In this document: positions 44,389 through 53,554 of the stretch, piece after piece
Layout of the letters: each line of letters begins with the position of its first letter
Position numbering within the stretch: the stretch's first letter is position 1
NCBI RefSeq assembly: GCF_028649455.1
Contig: NZ_JAQSIO010000010.1
Coordinates: 62,001-126,000 of the forward strand
DNA: 64,000 nucleotides
DNA from: Curvibacter microcysteis
GTDB taxonomy: Bacteria > Pseudomonadota > Gammaproteobacteria > Burkholderiales > Burkholderiaceae_C
Reading direction: 5' to 3'
Program-made: the position numbers and the translations under genes
The notes under the pieces: generated by a model
Databases searched by the model: none
Told to the model about the DNA's origin: nothing
The model's input: only the letters and a program-made list of their open reading frames with translations

Positions 44389-44397
44389 ACCCTAGGG
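44389..44397. promoter_or_regulatory. CCCTAGGG palindrome upstream of dctQ
   Basis: ACCCTAGGG occurs 130 bases upstream of dctQ and the same nonamer lies upstream of coxS at 37777-37785. CTAG-containing palindromes are rare in GC-rich proteobacterial DNA, so two copies in promoter gaps may mark a shared regulator. Confidence 0.35.
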
Positions 44398-44454
44398 GAA
44401 ACCCGCAATCAGATAGTCAGGCTTTTTTCAGTGAGGGCGAAGTACCATTCGCAG

Positions 44455-44473
44455 CTTTGCAGCAGCTGCAAAG
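44455..44473. promoter_or_regulatory. Palindromic operator candidate upstream of dctQ
   Basis: CTTTGCAG-CAG-CTGCAAAG is a perfect palindrome with 8-base arms, 54 bases upstream of the dctQ GTG, between the divergent antiporter and TRAP genes. No regulator gene is adjacent, so the cognate factor is unknown. Confidence 0.55.
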
Positions 44474-44526
44474 GCGTCTTGCCGTCAAAGTGCAAACGCC
44501 TTCAACACCAAGACTGGAGACACCGC

Positions 44527-45066
44527 GTGTCAATCTTACTCAAACTCTCCGCGCTCGTGGACGGGCTCAGCGTGCGCATGTCGCGTGTCGCCGCCGTCAC
44601 GGTGTTGCTGGCCGCCATGATCTCGGCGGGCAACGCCTTCATCCGCTACGGCCTCGACATCAGTTCCAACGGCTGGCTCGAAATCCAGTGGTACCTGTTT
44701 GCCGCCACCGTGATGCTGGGCGCCCCGGCCGTGCTCAAGTTCAATGAGCACGTTCGCGTGGACATCATTTACGGCAAGCTGCGCGGCAAGGCGCCGGTCT
44801 GGGTCGACCTGTTTGGCCTGGTCGTGTTCCTGCTGCCGGTGATGGGCCTGCTGGCCTACCTGAGCTGGCCTCTGTTCATGAAGATGTACCTGACGGGCGA
44901 AATGTCGGGCAACGCTGGTGGCCTGATCCGCTGGCCCGCCATGCTGCTGCTGCCCGCGGGCTTTGGTCTGATGTTCCTGCAAGGCGTGTCCGAAGTGATC
45001 AAGCGCGTGGCCATCCTGACGGGCGACCTGGAACTCAACATCCAATACGAAAAACCGGTGCAGTGA
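44527..45066 (+). CDS. dctQ: TRAP transporter small permease (DctQ)
   Basis: A 179-residue membrane protein with four helices, starting at GTG 44527 with GGAG seven bases upstream. The pattern GNAFIRYGLDISSNGWLEIQ, then FAATVMLGAPAVLKFNEHVR, is that of DctQ subunits of the larger TRAP type that go with TakP-like binding proteins. It partners with DctM 54 bp downstream. Confidence 0.92.
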   Translation: MSILLKLSALVDGLSVRMSRVAAVTVLLAAMISAGNAFIRYGLDISSNGWLEIQWYLFAATVMLGAPAVLKFNEHVRVDIIYGKLRGKAPVWVDLFGLVVFLLPVMGLLAYLSWPLFMKMYLTGEMSGNAGGLIRWPAMLLLPAGFGLMFLQGVSEVIKRVAILTGDLELNIQYEKPVQ

Positions 45067-45120
45067 GCGCGCCTGCGCTCTCCCCACCTTCTCACTCCAC
45101 CGGATTTCAGGACTCACAAG

Positions 45121-46632
45121 ATGCTCATGGAAAATTTCGCACCCTTCATGTTTGGAGGGTTGGTGCTGGTCATGCTGATCGGCTTCCCGGTCGCCTTCTC
45201 ACTGGCGGCCCTGGGCCTGGCTTCAGGCTTCTTCGCCATCAGCCAAGGCTGGTTCCCGGCCAGCTACCTGTCCAATTTGCCGCTCAACATGTTCGGCATC
45301 CTGTCCAACGACTTGTTGTTGGCCATCCCCTTCTTCACCTTCATGGGCGCGCTGCTTGAAAAGTGCGGCCTGGCCGAAGACATGCTGGACTCCATGGGCC
45401 AGCTGTTTGGCCCGGTGCGCGGCGGCCTGGGCTACTCGGTGATCATCGTGGGCTTCATCCTCGGCGCCATCACCGGCACCGTGGCGGGCCAGGTGATCGC
45501 GATGGCGCTGATCTCGCTGCCGGTGATGATCCGCTACGGCTACAACATGCGTTACGCCACGGGTGTGCTGGCCGCCTCGGGCACCATCACGCAGCTGGTG
45601 CCGCCTTCGCTGGTGCTGATCGTGATGGCCGACCAACTGGGCCGCTCGGTGGGTGACATGTACAAGGGCGCCTGGGGCCCCTCCATCCTGCAAGTGCTGA
45701 TTTTCGCGGGCTACACCTTCGCCCTGAGCGTGATCAAGCCCTCGTACGTGCCGGGTGTGCCCAAAGAAGCCCGCACCCTGGTGGGTTGGGCCCTGTGGGC
45801 CAAGTGCCTGCGCGGCATCATCCCCTCGGCCGTGCTGATCTTTGCCGTGCTGGGCTCCATGGGTGGCCTGCCAGGCATCGACACCGCCATTGCCACGCCG
45901 ACCGAAGCCGGCGCCATGGGCGTGGTGGGCGCGATGGTGCTGGCCGCCATGCACAAGCGCCTGTCGCCTTCGCTGATCTGGGAAGCCATGCAAGGCACGA
46001 TGCGCCTGACCGCCATGGTGGTGTTCATCCTGATCGGTGCGCGCGTGTTCTCGATGGTGTTCCAGGGCGTGGACGGCGCCAAGTGGGTCGAGCACATGCT
46101 CAGCGGCCTGCCAGGCGGCCAGACCGGCTTCCTGATCGCCGTGAACATCTTCATCTTCTTCCTGGCCTTCTTCCTCGACTTCTTTGAGATCGCTTTCATC
46201 ATCTTGCCGATGCTGGGCCCGGTGGCCGACAAGCTGGGCATCGACCTGGTGTGGTTCGGCGTGCTGCTGTGCGTGAACATGCAGACCAGCTTCATGCACC
46301 CGCCCTTTGGCTTTGCGCTGTTCTACCTGCGCGGCATCTCCGACACCTTGTTCAAGGAAGGCCGCATCAAGAGCCCGATCAAGTCCTCGGACATCTACAT
46401 GGGCTCCATCCCCTGGGTGATCATGCAACTGGTGCTGGTGGCGGTGGTGATTTTTGTGCCGCAAACCGTGACCATGTTCATCCCCAAGGAAGCGGTGATC
46501 GACGTTGACAAGGTCAAGATCGAAATGCCGGCCGACGAAGAGGAAGCCAAGCCCGAAGAAGATGCGGACGCCGAGCAAAAGAAGCTTGAGGAAATGTTCA
46601 AGCCCTCGGAAGAAAAGCCCGCCAGCAAGTGA
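45121..46632 (+). CDS. dctM: TRAP transporter large permease (DctM) with acidic C-terminal tail
   Basis: A 503-residue permease with about 12 helices and DctM motifs (GMxLGAITGTVAGQVIAMAL-like region, PPSLVLIVMADQLG, EAGAMGVVGAMVLA). It drives uptake coupled to a sodium or proton gradient. Unusually, the last 45 residues are a soluble tail rich in Glu, Asp and Lys (KIEMPADEEEAKPEEDADAE). Most DctM proteins end at the last helix. A hairpin terminator follows. Confidence 0.94.
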   Translation: MLMENFAPFMFGGLVLVMLIGFPVAFSLAALGLASGFFAISQGWFPASYLSNLPLNMFGILSNDLLLAIPFFTFMGALLEKCGLAEDMLDSMGQLFGPVRGGLGYSVIIVGFILGAITGTVAGQVIAMALISLPVMIRYGYNMRYATGVLAASGTITQLVPPSLVLIVMADQLGRSVGDMYKGAWGPSILQVLIFAGYTFALSVIKPSYVPGVPKEARTLVGWALWAKCLRGIIPSAVLIFAVLGSMGGLPGIDTAIATPTEAGAMGVVGAMVLAAMHKRLSPSLIWEAMQGTMRLTAMVVFILIGARVFSMVFQGVDGAKWVEHMLSGLPGGQTGFLIAVNIFIFFLAFFLDFFEIAFIILPMLGPVADKLGIDLVWFGVLLCVNMQTSFMHPPFGFALFYLRGISDTLFKEGRIKSPIKSSDIYMGSIPWVIMQLVLVAVVIFVPQTVTMFIPKEAVIDVDKVKIEMPADEEEAKPEEDADAEQKKLEEMFKPSEEKPASK

Positions 46633-46670
46633 GCGCCCGGCCGCTTCGGTGGCCAGCCTCCCTCGCTCTC

Positions 46671-46697
46671 ACAGCCCCTGCCCGCAGGGGCTGTTTC
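46671..46697 (+). terminator. Terminator-like hairpin after dctM
   Basis: ACAGCCCCTG and CAGGGGCTGT are perfect 10-base arms over a CCCG loop, followed by a short T-rich tail. Confidence 0.65.
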
Positions 46698-46745
46698 ATT
46701 GGAGCCCCCGCTTTGTAGCAAGGCTGTTGAAAAGAACCCATCGCC

Positions 46746-47255
46746 ATGACCGACACGCCCAGCCCCGCGCCCACCGAGCTGCCCCGCATGGGCCCGCCCC
46801 CCTTTGTGTTCAGCCCGCAGGGCGGCCGCGTGGAAGGCCCGGCCTTTCCGGTCCTGGTCAAGGTGCTGGCCGTGCTGATGGTGGGCGGCTGTGGGGCCTG
46901 GCTGGCCCAGTTGTGGATCACGGACCAGCCCGTGCTGCACAGCCGCTCGGCGGGGGTGTGGTTTCTGGCCGCCCAGGCCATGATCAGCTGCACCGCCTGG
47001 TTCATCGTGCGCAGCCGCACCCGGCTGGACAGCCAAGGCCTGCACCAGAACTGGGTCGGCGACAAGATCATGCCGCTGGCCGACCTGGCCTTTGCCAAAC
47101 TGATCCGCGTGCGCGGCCTGGAATGGTTGATTGCGCCGCGCCTGTATGTGCGCACCTTGAGCGGCAAGTTCGCGGTGTTTTACGTGGCCTCGCCCGCCGT
47201 GCGCACCGAGTGCGAGCGCCTGATTGCCGAGTTGGCCAGCTTCCGCCGCCTGTGA
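46746..47255 (+). CDS. Membrane protein of unknown function
   Basis: A 169-residue protein. A Pro-rich N-terminus is followed by two TM helices (about 38-60 and 75-95) and a soluble C-terminal domain of about 70 residues (LHQNWVGDKIMPLADLAFAK), a layout seen in PH-like or DUF-type small membrane proteins. I do not recognise the family. It sits between dctM and the convergent dctP, separated from each by a terminator. Confidence 0.7.
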   Translation: MTDTPSPAPTELPRMGPPPFVFSPQGGRVEGPAFPVLVKVLAVLMVGGCGAWLAQLWITDQPVLHSRSAGVWFLAAQAMISCTAWFIVRSRTRLDSQGLHQNWVGDKIMPLADLAFAKLIRVRGLEWLIAPRLYVRTLSGKFAVFYVASPAVRTECERLIAELASFRRL

Positions 47256-47360
47256 GCCCCGCACGGCCCCCGCAGACGCGATGGCCAGGTCTTGCAGGGG
47301 ATGGCCGCAGCGCCTGAAGCCCAACGCTCACGGAGGGCACGCCCAGCCCCCGACAGGCCA

Positions 47361-47388
47361 AAAAAAACGCGCCAGAGGCGCGTTTTTT
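47361..47388. terminator. Bidirectional rho-independent terminator
   Basis: CGCGCC and GGCGCG pair over AGA, flanked by seven A and six T residues. It serves both the upstream membrane protein gene and the converging dctP gene. Confidence 0.92.
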
Positions 47389-47415
47389 CTTGCTGGGCCT
47401 GGGGGCCCACCCGCA

Positions 47416-48495
47416 TCACAGCTTGGCGGTTTGCATGAAGCTGTCGAAACGGGCTTCGGCGAAGCGGAACCAAAGGATCTGGTCCTTTTGGAAAGTGCGG
47501 TAGTCGGAGTAGATCTTCTTCCAATCCGGGTTCTTGGCTTCGAGTTCCGAGTAGATGGCCATCGAGGTGTCGAAGGAAGCTTGCAGGACTTCCTTGGGGA
47601 AGGACACGACCTTGGTCTTGGCACCCACCAACTGCTTGAGGGCGGTCGGGTTCAGGGCGTCGTACTTGGCTTGCATGTCGACGTGGGCGTAGGCCGAGGC
47701 GGCTTCGATGATGGCCTTGTTCTCAGGCGACAGGGCTTCCAGGGCCTTGTTGTTGATGAAGAAGTCCACTTCCGGACCACCTTCCCACCAGCCCGGGTAG
47801 TAGTAGTAGGGCGCAACCTTGTTGAAGCCCAGCTTTTGGTCATCGTACGGACCCACCCACTCGGCAGCGTCAATGGTGCCCTTTTCGAGGGCTTGGTAGA
47901 TTTCGCCACCGGGGATGTTTTGCGGCACGCCACCCATGCGTTCGATCACGCGGCCGGCAAAGCCCCCCACGCGGAACTTCAGGCCCTTGATGTCGGCCGG
48001 GGTCTTGATTTCCTTGCGGAACCAGCCGCCCATTTGGGCGCCGGTGTTACCGCCAGCGAAGCTGACGATGTTGTACTTGGCGTAGAACTCGTTCATCAGC
48101 TTGCGGCCATTGCCGTGCATCATCCACGCCGTCATTTGGCGCGAGTTCATGCCGAACGGAATGGCAGCGCCAATCGCGAAGGCTTCGTTCTTGCCAAAGT
48201 AGTAGTAGGGCACGGTGTGGCACATCTCGACGGAGCCTTGCTGCACGCCGTCCACCACGCCCAGCGGGGGCATCAGTTCGCCACCGGCGTGAACCGAGAT
48301 TTCAAACTTGCCACCCGACAGTTCCTTGACCTTCTTGGCAAAGACTTCGGCTGCGCCGTAAATCGTGTCCAGCGACTTGGGGAAGCTGGAAGCCAGGCGC
48401 CAGCGCACTGCCGCTTGGGCGTGCACGGCAGGCGCCGCACCTGCGGCCAAGACGCCAGCGATACCAGCCTGTTTGATGATTGAACGACGATCCAT
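47416..48495 (-). CDS. dctP: TRAP transporter substrate-binding protein (DctP/TakP-like)
   Basis: A 359-residue periplasmic binding protein. The signal is MDRRSIIKQAGIAGVLAAGA with a Tat-like double Arg and cleavage at AVHAQ. The mature part has PYYYFGKNEAFAIG and LKFRVGGFAGRVIERMGG, typical of the TakP-like group that binds 2-oxo acids or related carboxylates. It likely feeds the dctQM permease encoded convergently 0.8 kb away. The substrate is inferred only by family. Confidence 0.92.
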   Translation of the reverse strand: MDRRSIIKQAGIAGVLAAGAAPAVHAQAAVRWRLASSFPKSLDTIYGAAEVFAKKVKELSGGKFEISVHAGGELMPPLGVVDGVQQGSVEMCHTVPYYYFGKNEAFAIGAAIPFGMNSRQMTAWMMHGNGRKLMNEFYAKYNIVSFAGGNTGAQMGGWFRKEIKTPADIKGLKFRVGGFAGRVIERMGGVPQNIPGGEIYQALEKGTIDAAEWVGPYDDQKLGFNKVAPYYYYPGWWEGGPEVDFFINNKALEALSPENKAIIEAASAYAHVDMQAKYDALNPTALKQLVGAKTKVVSFPKEVLQASFDTSMAIYSELEAKNPDWKKIYSDYRTFQKDQILWFRFAEARFDSFMQTAKL

Positions 48496-48720
48496 GGACA
48501 GTGACTCCGATGTAGATGATTGACCGACTGACCTCGGCCTGAGCGGGCTAAGGTCTGCATGAGAGAACCCGGATTGTAGGAAGGCCCCCCCGGCTCAAGG
48601 CCCGGGTTTACCCTGCGAAAACCACTGTCTCCTAGAAGACTTCAGGGTTCTGCAAGGAAAGTCCAATTTACACCGAATCCGAGGGCTCCATGGGCAAAAA
48701 AACCGAGGTCATACCCGCAG

Positions 48721-50586
48721 TCAAAGTACGGCAAAGCGATGGCGAATGGACTGCTCAATGCCCGCCGCGTCCAGACCTTGAAGCTGCAGCAATTTGGCCG
48801 GGTCGCCATGTTCAATGAACTCGTCGCGCAAGCCCAGTTGCAGCACCGGGCGCTGCACACCCGCGGCCTGCAAGGCCTCGAGCACGGCCGAGCCGGCGCC
48901 GCCCATGATGGCGCCCTCTTCGAGGGTGACCAGGGCCTCGTGGCGCGCGGCCACCTCGAGCAGCAGCTCGGTGTCCAGCGGCTTGGCCCAGCGCATGTTG
49001 ACCACCGTAGCGTTCAAGGCCTCAGCCGCTTGCAGGGCCGGGTACAGCAAGGTGCCGAAGGCCAGGATGGCGACACGCTGGCCTTCGCGACGCACTTCGC
49101 CCTTGCCAAAGGGCAGGGTCTGCAAATCCGTGGCCGGCACCGTGCCCGCGCCGGCGCCCCGCGGGTAGCGCACGGCCACCGGGTGATTCTGCGCGTAGGC
49201 GGTGCTCAGCAGCAGGCGGCATTCGGCCTCATCGGCCGGGCAGGCCACGCTGACCTGGGGAATGCAGCGCAGGAAGGGGATGTCATAGGCCCCGGCGTGG
49301 GTGGCACCGTCAGCGCCGACCAGGCCCGCGCGGTCCAGCGCGAACACCACCGGCAGGTTCTGCAAGGCCACGTCGTGGATCAGTTGGTCGTAGGCGCGCT
49401 GCAAGAAGGTGGAGTAGATCGCCACCACAGGCTTCAGGCCCTCGCAGGCCAGGCCGGCGGCAAAGGTCACGGCGTGCTGCTCGGCAATGCCCACGTCGTG
49501 GTAGCGGCCGGGGAAGCGCTTTTCAAACTCGACCATGCCCGAACCTTCTCGCATGGCAGGCGTGATGCCCACCAGGCGGATGTCGGCCTCGGCCTGGTCG
49601 CACAGCCACCGGCCGAAGACCTGGGTGAAGGTCTGCTTGGGCGGCGTCGCCGGCTTTTGCAGGCCCACGGCGGGATCGAACTTGCCTGGGCCGTGGTAGG
49701 CCACGGGATCGGCCTCGGCCAGCTTGTAGCCCTGGCCTTTTTTGGTCACCACATGCAGGAACTGGGGGCCCTTGAGGTGCTTGAGGTTTTCCAGCGTCGG
49801 GATCAGCGAGTCCAGGTCGTGGCCGTCGATGGGGCCGACGTAGTTGAAGCCGAACTTCTCGAACAGCGTGGCCGGCACAACCATGCCCTTGGCCTGTTCT
49901 TCCAGGCGCTTGGCCAGCTCGAACAGGGGCGGCAGCGGCTTGAGCACCGACTTGCCCAGGTCCTTGGCGGCGGCATAGAACTGGCCGCTCATCAACTGCG
50001 CCAAGTAGCGGTTGAGCGCCCCCACGGGCGGGCTGATCGACATGTCGTTGTCGTTGAGCACCACCAGCAGCTTGCAGTCGTGCTGCACGCCCGCGTTGTT
50101 CAGCGCCTCAAAGGCCATGCCCGCGCTCATGGCGCCATCGCCGATGATGGCCACGGCATGCCGGTCTTCCCCCTTTTGGCGCGCCGCCAGGGCCATGCCC
50201 AGGGCGGCGGAAATGCTGGTCGACGAATGCGCCGTGCCAAAGGTGTCGTAAGGGCTCTCCGCGCGCTGCGGGAAGCCCGACAGACCGCCCAACTGGCGCA
50301 GCGAGGGCATGCGGTCACGCCGACCGGTGAGGATTTTGTGCGGGTAGGTCTGGTGACCCACGTCCCAGACCAGGCGGTCGTAAGGCGTGTTGAAGACCGC
50401 GTGCAAGGCCACCGTCAGCTCGACCGTGCCGAGGTTGGAACTCAGGTGGCCGCCCGTCTTGGAGACACTGTCAATCACATAGGCCCGCAGCTCGGCGGAC
50501 AACTGCGCCAAATCAGCGCGCGACAAATGCCGCAGGTCTGCGGGGTCGTTCACCTTCTGGAGCAAGGGGTAGCTGGGGGATTGCAT
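48721..50586 (-). CDS. dxs: 1-Deoxy-D-xylulose-5-phosphate synthase
   Basis: A 621-residue thiamine-diphosphate enzyme, the usual length. The ATG at 50586 gives [21 protein letters not shown], a normal DXS N-terminus. The TPP site shows [18 protein letters not shown], and the transketolase part has [12 protein letters not shown] and [15 protein letters not shown]. It condenses pyruvate and glyceraldehyde 3-phosphate, the first step of the MEP isoprenoid pathway. It follows ispA by 74 bp on the same strand. Confidence 0.97.
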   Translation of the reverse strand: MQSPSYPLLQKVNDPADLRHLSRADLAQLSAELRAYVIDSVSKTGGHLSSNLGTVELTVALHAVFNTPYDRLVWDVGHQTYPHKILTGRRDRMPSLRQLGGLSGFPQRAESPYDTFGTAHSSTSISAALGMALAARQKGEDRHAVAIIGDGAMSAGMAFEALNNAGVQHDCKLLVVLNDNDMSISPPVGALNRYLAQLMSGQFYAAAKDLGKSVLKPLPPLFELAKRLEEQAKGMVVPATLFEKFGFNYVGPIDGHDLDSLIPTLENLKHLKGPQFLHVVTKKGQGYKLAEADPVAYHGPGKFDPAVGLQKPATPPKQTFTQVFGRWLCDQAEADIRLVGITPAMREGSGMVEFEKRFPGRYHDVGIAEQHAVTFAAGLACEGLKPVVAIYSTFLQRAYDQLIHDVALQNLPVVFALDRAGLVGADGATHAGAYDIPFLRCIPQVSVACPADEAECRLLLSTAYAQNHPVAVRYPRGAGAGTVPATDLQTLPFGKGEVRREGQRVAILAFGTLLYPALQAAEALNATVVNMRWAKPLDTELLLEVAARHEALVTLEEGAIMGGAGSAVLEALQAAGVQRPVLQLGLRDEFIEHGDPAKLLQLQGLDAAGIEQSIRHRFAVL

Positions 50587-50660
50587 CGGATTGCTATTCA
50601 AATAAGAGCCCCTGGGTGCACAGCCCGTCAAGCCGTGCCACGGGGGCCCAAGGTTCTGTG

Positions 50661-51557
50661 TCAGTTGGAGCGGTTCACCACCATGTGGGCCAGCGCGGCC
50701 AAGGCCACGGTGTCCGGCAAGCCACTGGCCTGCAGGGCTGTCATGGCCTGGTCCAGCAGCTCGCCAGCATACGCGCGGGAACGGTCCAAGCCCAGGAGCG
50801 AAACGTAAGTTGGCTTGTCCTGGGCAGCGTCCTTGCCCGCCGTCTTGCCCAAGGTCGCCGAGTCGGCCACCACATCCAGGATGTCGTCCACCACCTGGAA
50901 GGCCAAACCGAGGGCGCCGCCGTAGTCTTTCAAAGCCTGCCAGGCTTGGGGACTGGGCTGGCCGCAGGCCGCGCCCATCAGCACGCTGCCTTGCAGCAAG
51001 GCACCGGTCTTGAGCTGGTGCATGCGGCGCAGTTGGACTTCATCCAGGGACTTGCCCACGCTGGCCAGGTCAATGGCCTGGCCACCGGCCATGCCTTCGC
51101 TGCCCGCCGCCCGGGCCAGGTAGCGGCACAACACGGCTTGCATGGCGTCAGGCACGCTGCCGTCATCGGGGGTCAACAACTCGAACGCGAGCGCCTGCAG
51201 CGCGTCGCCCGCCAGCAAAGCGCTGGCCTCGCCGTAGGCCACATGCACCGTGGGCTTGCCCCGGCGCAGCACGTCGTTGTCCATGCAGGGCATGTCGTCG
51301 TGCACCAGGGAATAGGCGTGGATCAGCTCCACCGAGCAGGCCGCGCGCAGGCCCGCAGCGGGCAGACCTTGCACGGCCTCCTGGGCGGCGCGCACCAGGA
51401 GCGGCCGCAAACGCTTGCCGCCGTCAAGCACGGCGTAGCGCATGGCCTGGCCCAAATCGGCCGGGGCATCGGCGCCCACCCAATCCGACAAAGCCGCCTC
51501 CACCGTGGCCAAGTGGGCCGAGCTCCAGGCCCGGAAGTCAAAGGCAGCGGCGCTCAT
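50661..51557 (-). CDS. ispA: Polyprenyl (farnesyl/geranyl) diphosphate synthase
   Basis: A 298-residue trans-prenyltransferase from the ATG at 51557, with GGGAG ahead of it. The two Asp-rich motifs are [16 protein letters not shown] and [10 protein letters not shown]. It makes C15 (or C10-C20) prenyl diphosphates and supplies precursors for quinones and undecaprenol. Together with dxs it forms the common ispA-dxs operon; the xseB gene often found just before ispA is not present here. Confidence 0.95.
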   Translation of the reverse strand: MSAAAFDFRAWSSAHLATVEAALSDWVGADAPADLGQAMRYAVLDGGKRLRPLLVRAAQEAVQGLPAAGLRAACSVELIHAYSLVHDDMPCMDNDVLRRGKPTVHVAYGEASALLAGDALQALAFELLTPDDGSVPDAMQAVLCRYLARAAGSEGMAGGQAIDLASVGKSLDEVQLRRMHQLKTGALLQGSVLMGAACGQPSPQAWQALKDYGGALGLAFQVVDDILDVVADSATLGKTAGKDAAQDKPTYVSLLGLDRSRAYAGELLDQAMTALQASGLPDTVALAALAHMVVNRSN

Positions 51558-52000
51558 GCGTGGCTCCCCGGTGCCCAGCCGCCCCAAGCGCCTGGGCTGG
51601 CGATCGGCCCACAGGCCCGCAGCGTGACGGCATCACGGACGGGCGAAACAGGTTTGGGGCGGACAAGGAGCGCGTTGGGCATGAAAGATCGCTTAAGACG
51701 GGCAAACCCTGAATTCTAGGCCGTTGCAACCGCCTGGGGCAGTCCAAGCACCAGACAAGTGCGACAGCGGAGCGCTTGGATGCCGCGCGGGACGGTCATG
51801 CAGACCCGCACATCGCCCACTCCGTTGACGGCCGACACAGATGTGTTGCCAACGATTTGAATATTCCAACGGACTTACGGACTTTTACCGCGCGACTGCC
51901 CAAGACGTTGAAAACCCAGTTCCAAAATCAGCGCGGCTCCTTTAAAACACCGCCGGCCGGCCCCAGGCCTGAGGCTCACCCCGATCCTGTTGACCACTCC
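51558..52000. other. Divergent intergenic region between ispA and pilE
   Basis: The 443 bases contain the promoters of both divergent operons. Open frames through it look random. I found no xseB, no obvious sigma-54 (GG-N10-GC) site for the pilin operon and no RNA gene. Confidence 0.5.
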
Positions 52001-52462
52001 ATGCGCGCGCCCCGGACGAACCACTGCCCCGCACCGCGACCCCAGGGCTTCACCATGATCGAACTGATGACGACCTTGACGGTGATCGCGGTGCTGACGG
52101 CCGTGGTCCTGCCGGCTTACGTCTATTACCTGCAACGAGCCCGGATTCCCGAGGCCACCGGCGCGCTGGCGGCCAAGCAGGTGGCCCAGGAACAGCTGTT
52201 CCAAGACAGCCGCAGCTACTTCGCCCCCGGCACCAGCGCCTGCAGCACCAGCGGCATGGCCGGCAGCAGCTATTTCAGCTACGCGTTCAGCGCCTGCACG
52301 GCCACCAGCTATGTCTTGGCGGCCAGCGGCAAGGCTGGCACCAACATGGTGGGCTTCACCTTCACCATCGACCACAACGGCAACCGCGCCACGACCACCG
52401 TGCCCAACGGCTGGGCCCCCGCCAGCAACTGCTGGGTCACGGCCAAGGGGGGGCGATGCTGA
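52001..52462 (+). CDS. pilE: Type IV pilin PilE-like (minor pilin)
   Basis: A 153-residue prepilin. The leader ends PQG and the mature protein begins FTMIELMTTLTVIAVLTAVV, with Glu5, the classic PilD site. The C-terminal region has Cys pairs. As first gene of a minor pilin operon it most likely is a PilE-type minor pilin rather than the major pilin. Its last 7 bases overlap fimT. Confidence 0.92.
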   Translation: MRAPRTNHCPAPRPQGFTMIELMTTLTVIAVLTAVVLPAYVYYLQRARIPEATGALAAKQVAQEQLFQDSRSYFAPGTSACSTSGMAGSSYFSYAFSACTATSYVLAASGKAGTNMVGFTFTIDHNGNRATTTVPNGWAPASNCWVTAKGGRC

Positions 52463-53100
52463 CCACAGGGCGCAGCACGGCTGGGCCAGGCTTGTCCGGC
52501 GTGACCCTGGTCGAGTTGCTGGTGGGGCTGACGATTCTGTGCCTGGGCCTGTTGACCGTGGCACCTTCGATGTCCACCTGGCTGCGCAACGCCCAGGTCC
52601 GCGCCCAGGCAGAAAGCCTGCAAAACGGCCTGCACATGGCCCGGGCCGAAGCGGTGCGCCGCAACACGCCGGTGCGCTTTCAACTCACCAGCGACCTCAG
52701 CGACAGCTGCACTTTGGTCACCATGGGCACGCAGTGGGTGATCAACCTGGGCAGCAGCGTGAGCCCGGCCGCGCACTGCGCCAGTGCCATCAGCGACAGC
52801 GCGAGCCCTTTCTTGTTGCAGCGCAGTGCCGGCAGCAGCGGCCTGAACAGCGCCCAGATCAGCGCCAGTCAGAGTACGCTGGCCTTCGACAGCCTGGGCC
52901 GACTGCTGGCCACCAGCAACCCCAACACCAGCGCCGGCAGCAACGTGATCTTCCAGGTCACCCTGCCCGGAGCCACTTGCCTGGCGCTCGCAGGCCCCGT
53001 GCGCTGCTTGAACCTGGTCGTCAGCCCCGGCGGCCAAGTGCGTCTGTGTGATCCCAGCCTGAGCAGCAGCCAGGCCGCCGACCGTGCGCAGGCCTGCTGA
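52456..53100 (+). CDS. fimT: FimT/GspH-type minor pilin
   Basis: A 214-residue prepilin with leader end LSG and mature start VTLVELLVGLTILCLGLL. The region MARAEAVRRNTPVRF is typical of FimT/GspH (FimU) proteins. Some FimT proteins bind DNA during natural transformation. It overlaps pilE and pilV on either side. Confidence 0.9.
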   Translation: MLTTGRSTAGPGLSGVTLVELLVGLTILCLGLLTVAPSMSTWLRNAQVRAQAESLQNGLHMARAEAVRRNTPVRFQLTSDLSDSCTLVTMGTQWVINLGSSVSPAAHCASAISDSASPFLLQRSAGSSGLNSAQISASQSTLAFDSLGRLLATSNPNTSAGSNVIFQVTLPGATCLALAGPVRCLNLVVSPGGQVRLCDPSLSSSQAADRAQAC

Positions 53101-53554
53101 TTCGCGCGCTCAGCGCCCTGCCCTGCAGGGTGGATCGGCCCTGGTCGAGTCGCTGGTGGCCCTGCTGCTGTTCGCCCTCGGGCTGCTGGGGGTGATGGGC
53201 CTGCAGGCCAGCGCCGTTCAGCTGTCCAGCCAGGCCCAATACCGCGCCCAGGCCAGCTGGCTGGCCAACGCCGTGGTCAGCCAGATGTGGGCCAGCGACC
53301 GCACCGCCAGCAGCTTGCAAAGCCAATTTGCCAGCCCCGATGGCAGCGCCTACCGGGCTTGGCAGGCGCAGGTCAGCGCCAGTGGCTTGCCCGGGGTGAG
53401 CAGCGCCAACAACACCTTGCCCACCATCAGCTTCAGCACGCTGGCGGGCGGCGGCAGCAGTGAGGCGCGCAGCCAGGCCACCATCACGGTGGGGTGGCGC
53501 AGCCCCAGCGAAGCCCAGACCCATCAGTTGGTCACCGTGGTGCAGCTCAAATGA
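53084..53554 (+). CDS. pilV: Minor pilin PilV
   Basis: A 156-residue prepilin starting at a GTG that overlaps fimT by 17 bases. The leader ends QGG and the mature helix begins SALVESLVALLLFALGLLGV, with Glu5 in the PilV pattern. PilV joins the tip complex that primes pilus assembly. The stop overlaps the pilW ATG (ATGA). Confidence 0.9.
   Translation: MRRPADSRAQRPALQGGSALVESLVALLLFALGLLGVMGLQASAVQLSSQAQYRAQASWLANAVVSQMWASDRTASSLQSQFASPDGSAYRAWQAQVSASGLPGVSSANNTLPTISFSTLAGGGSSEARSQATITVGWRSPSEAQTHQLVTVVQLK

Noticed and set aside
48739-50808. 689-codon plus-strand frame opposite dxs
   Set aside because: Shadow of a fully conserved DXS gene.
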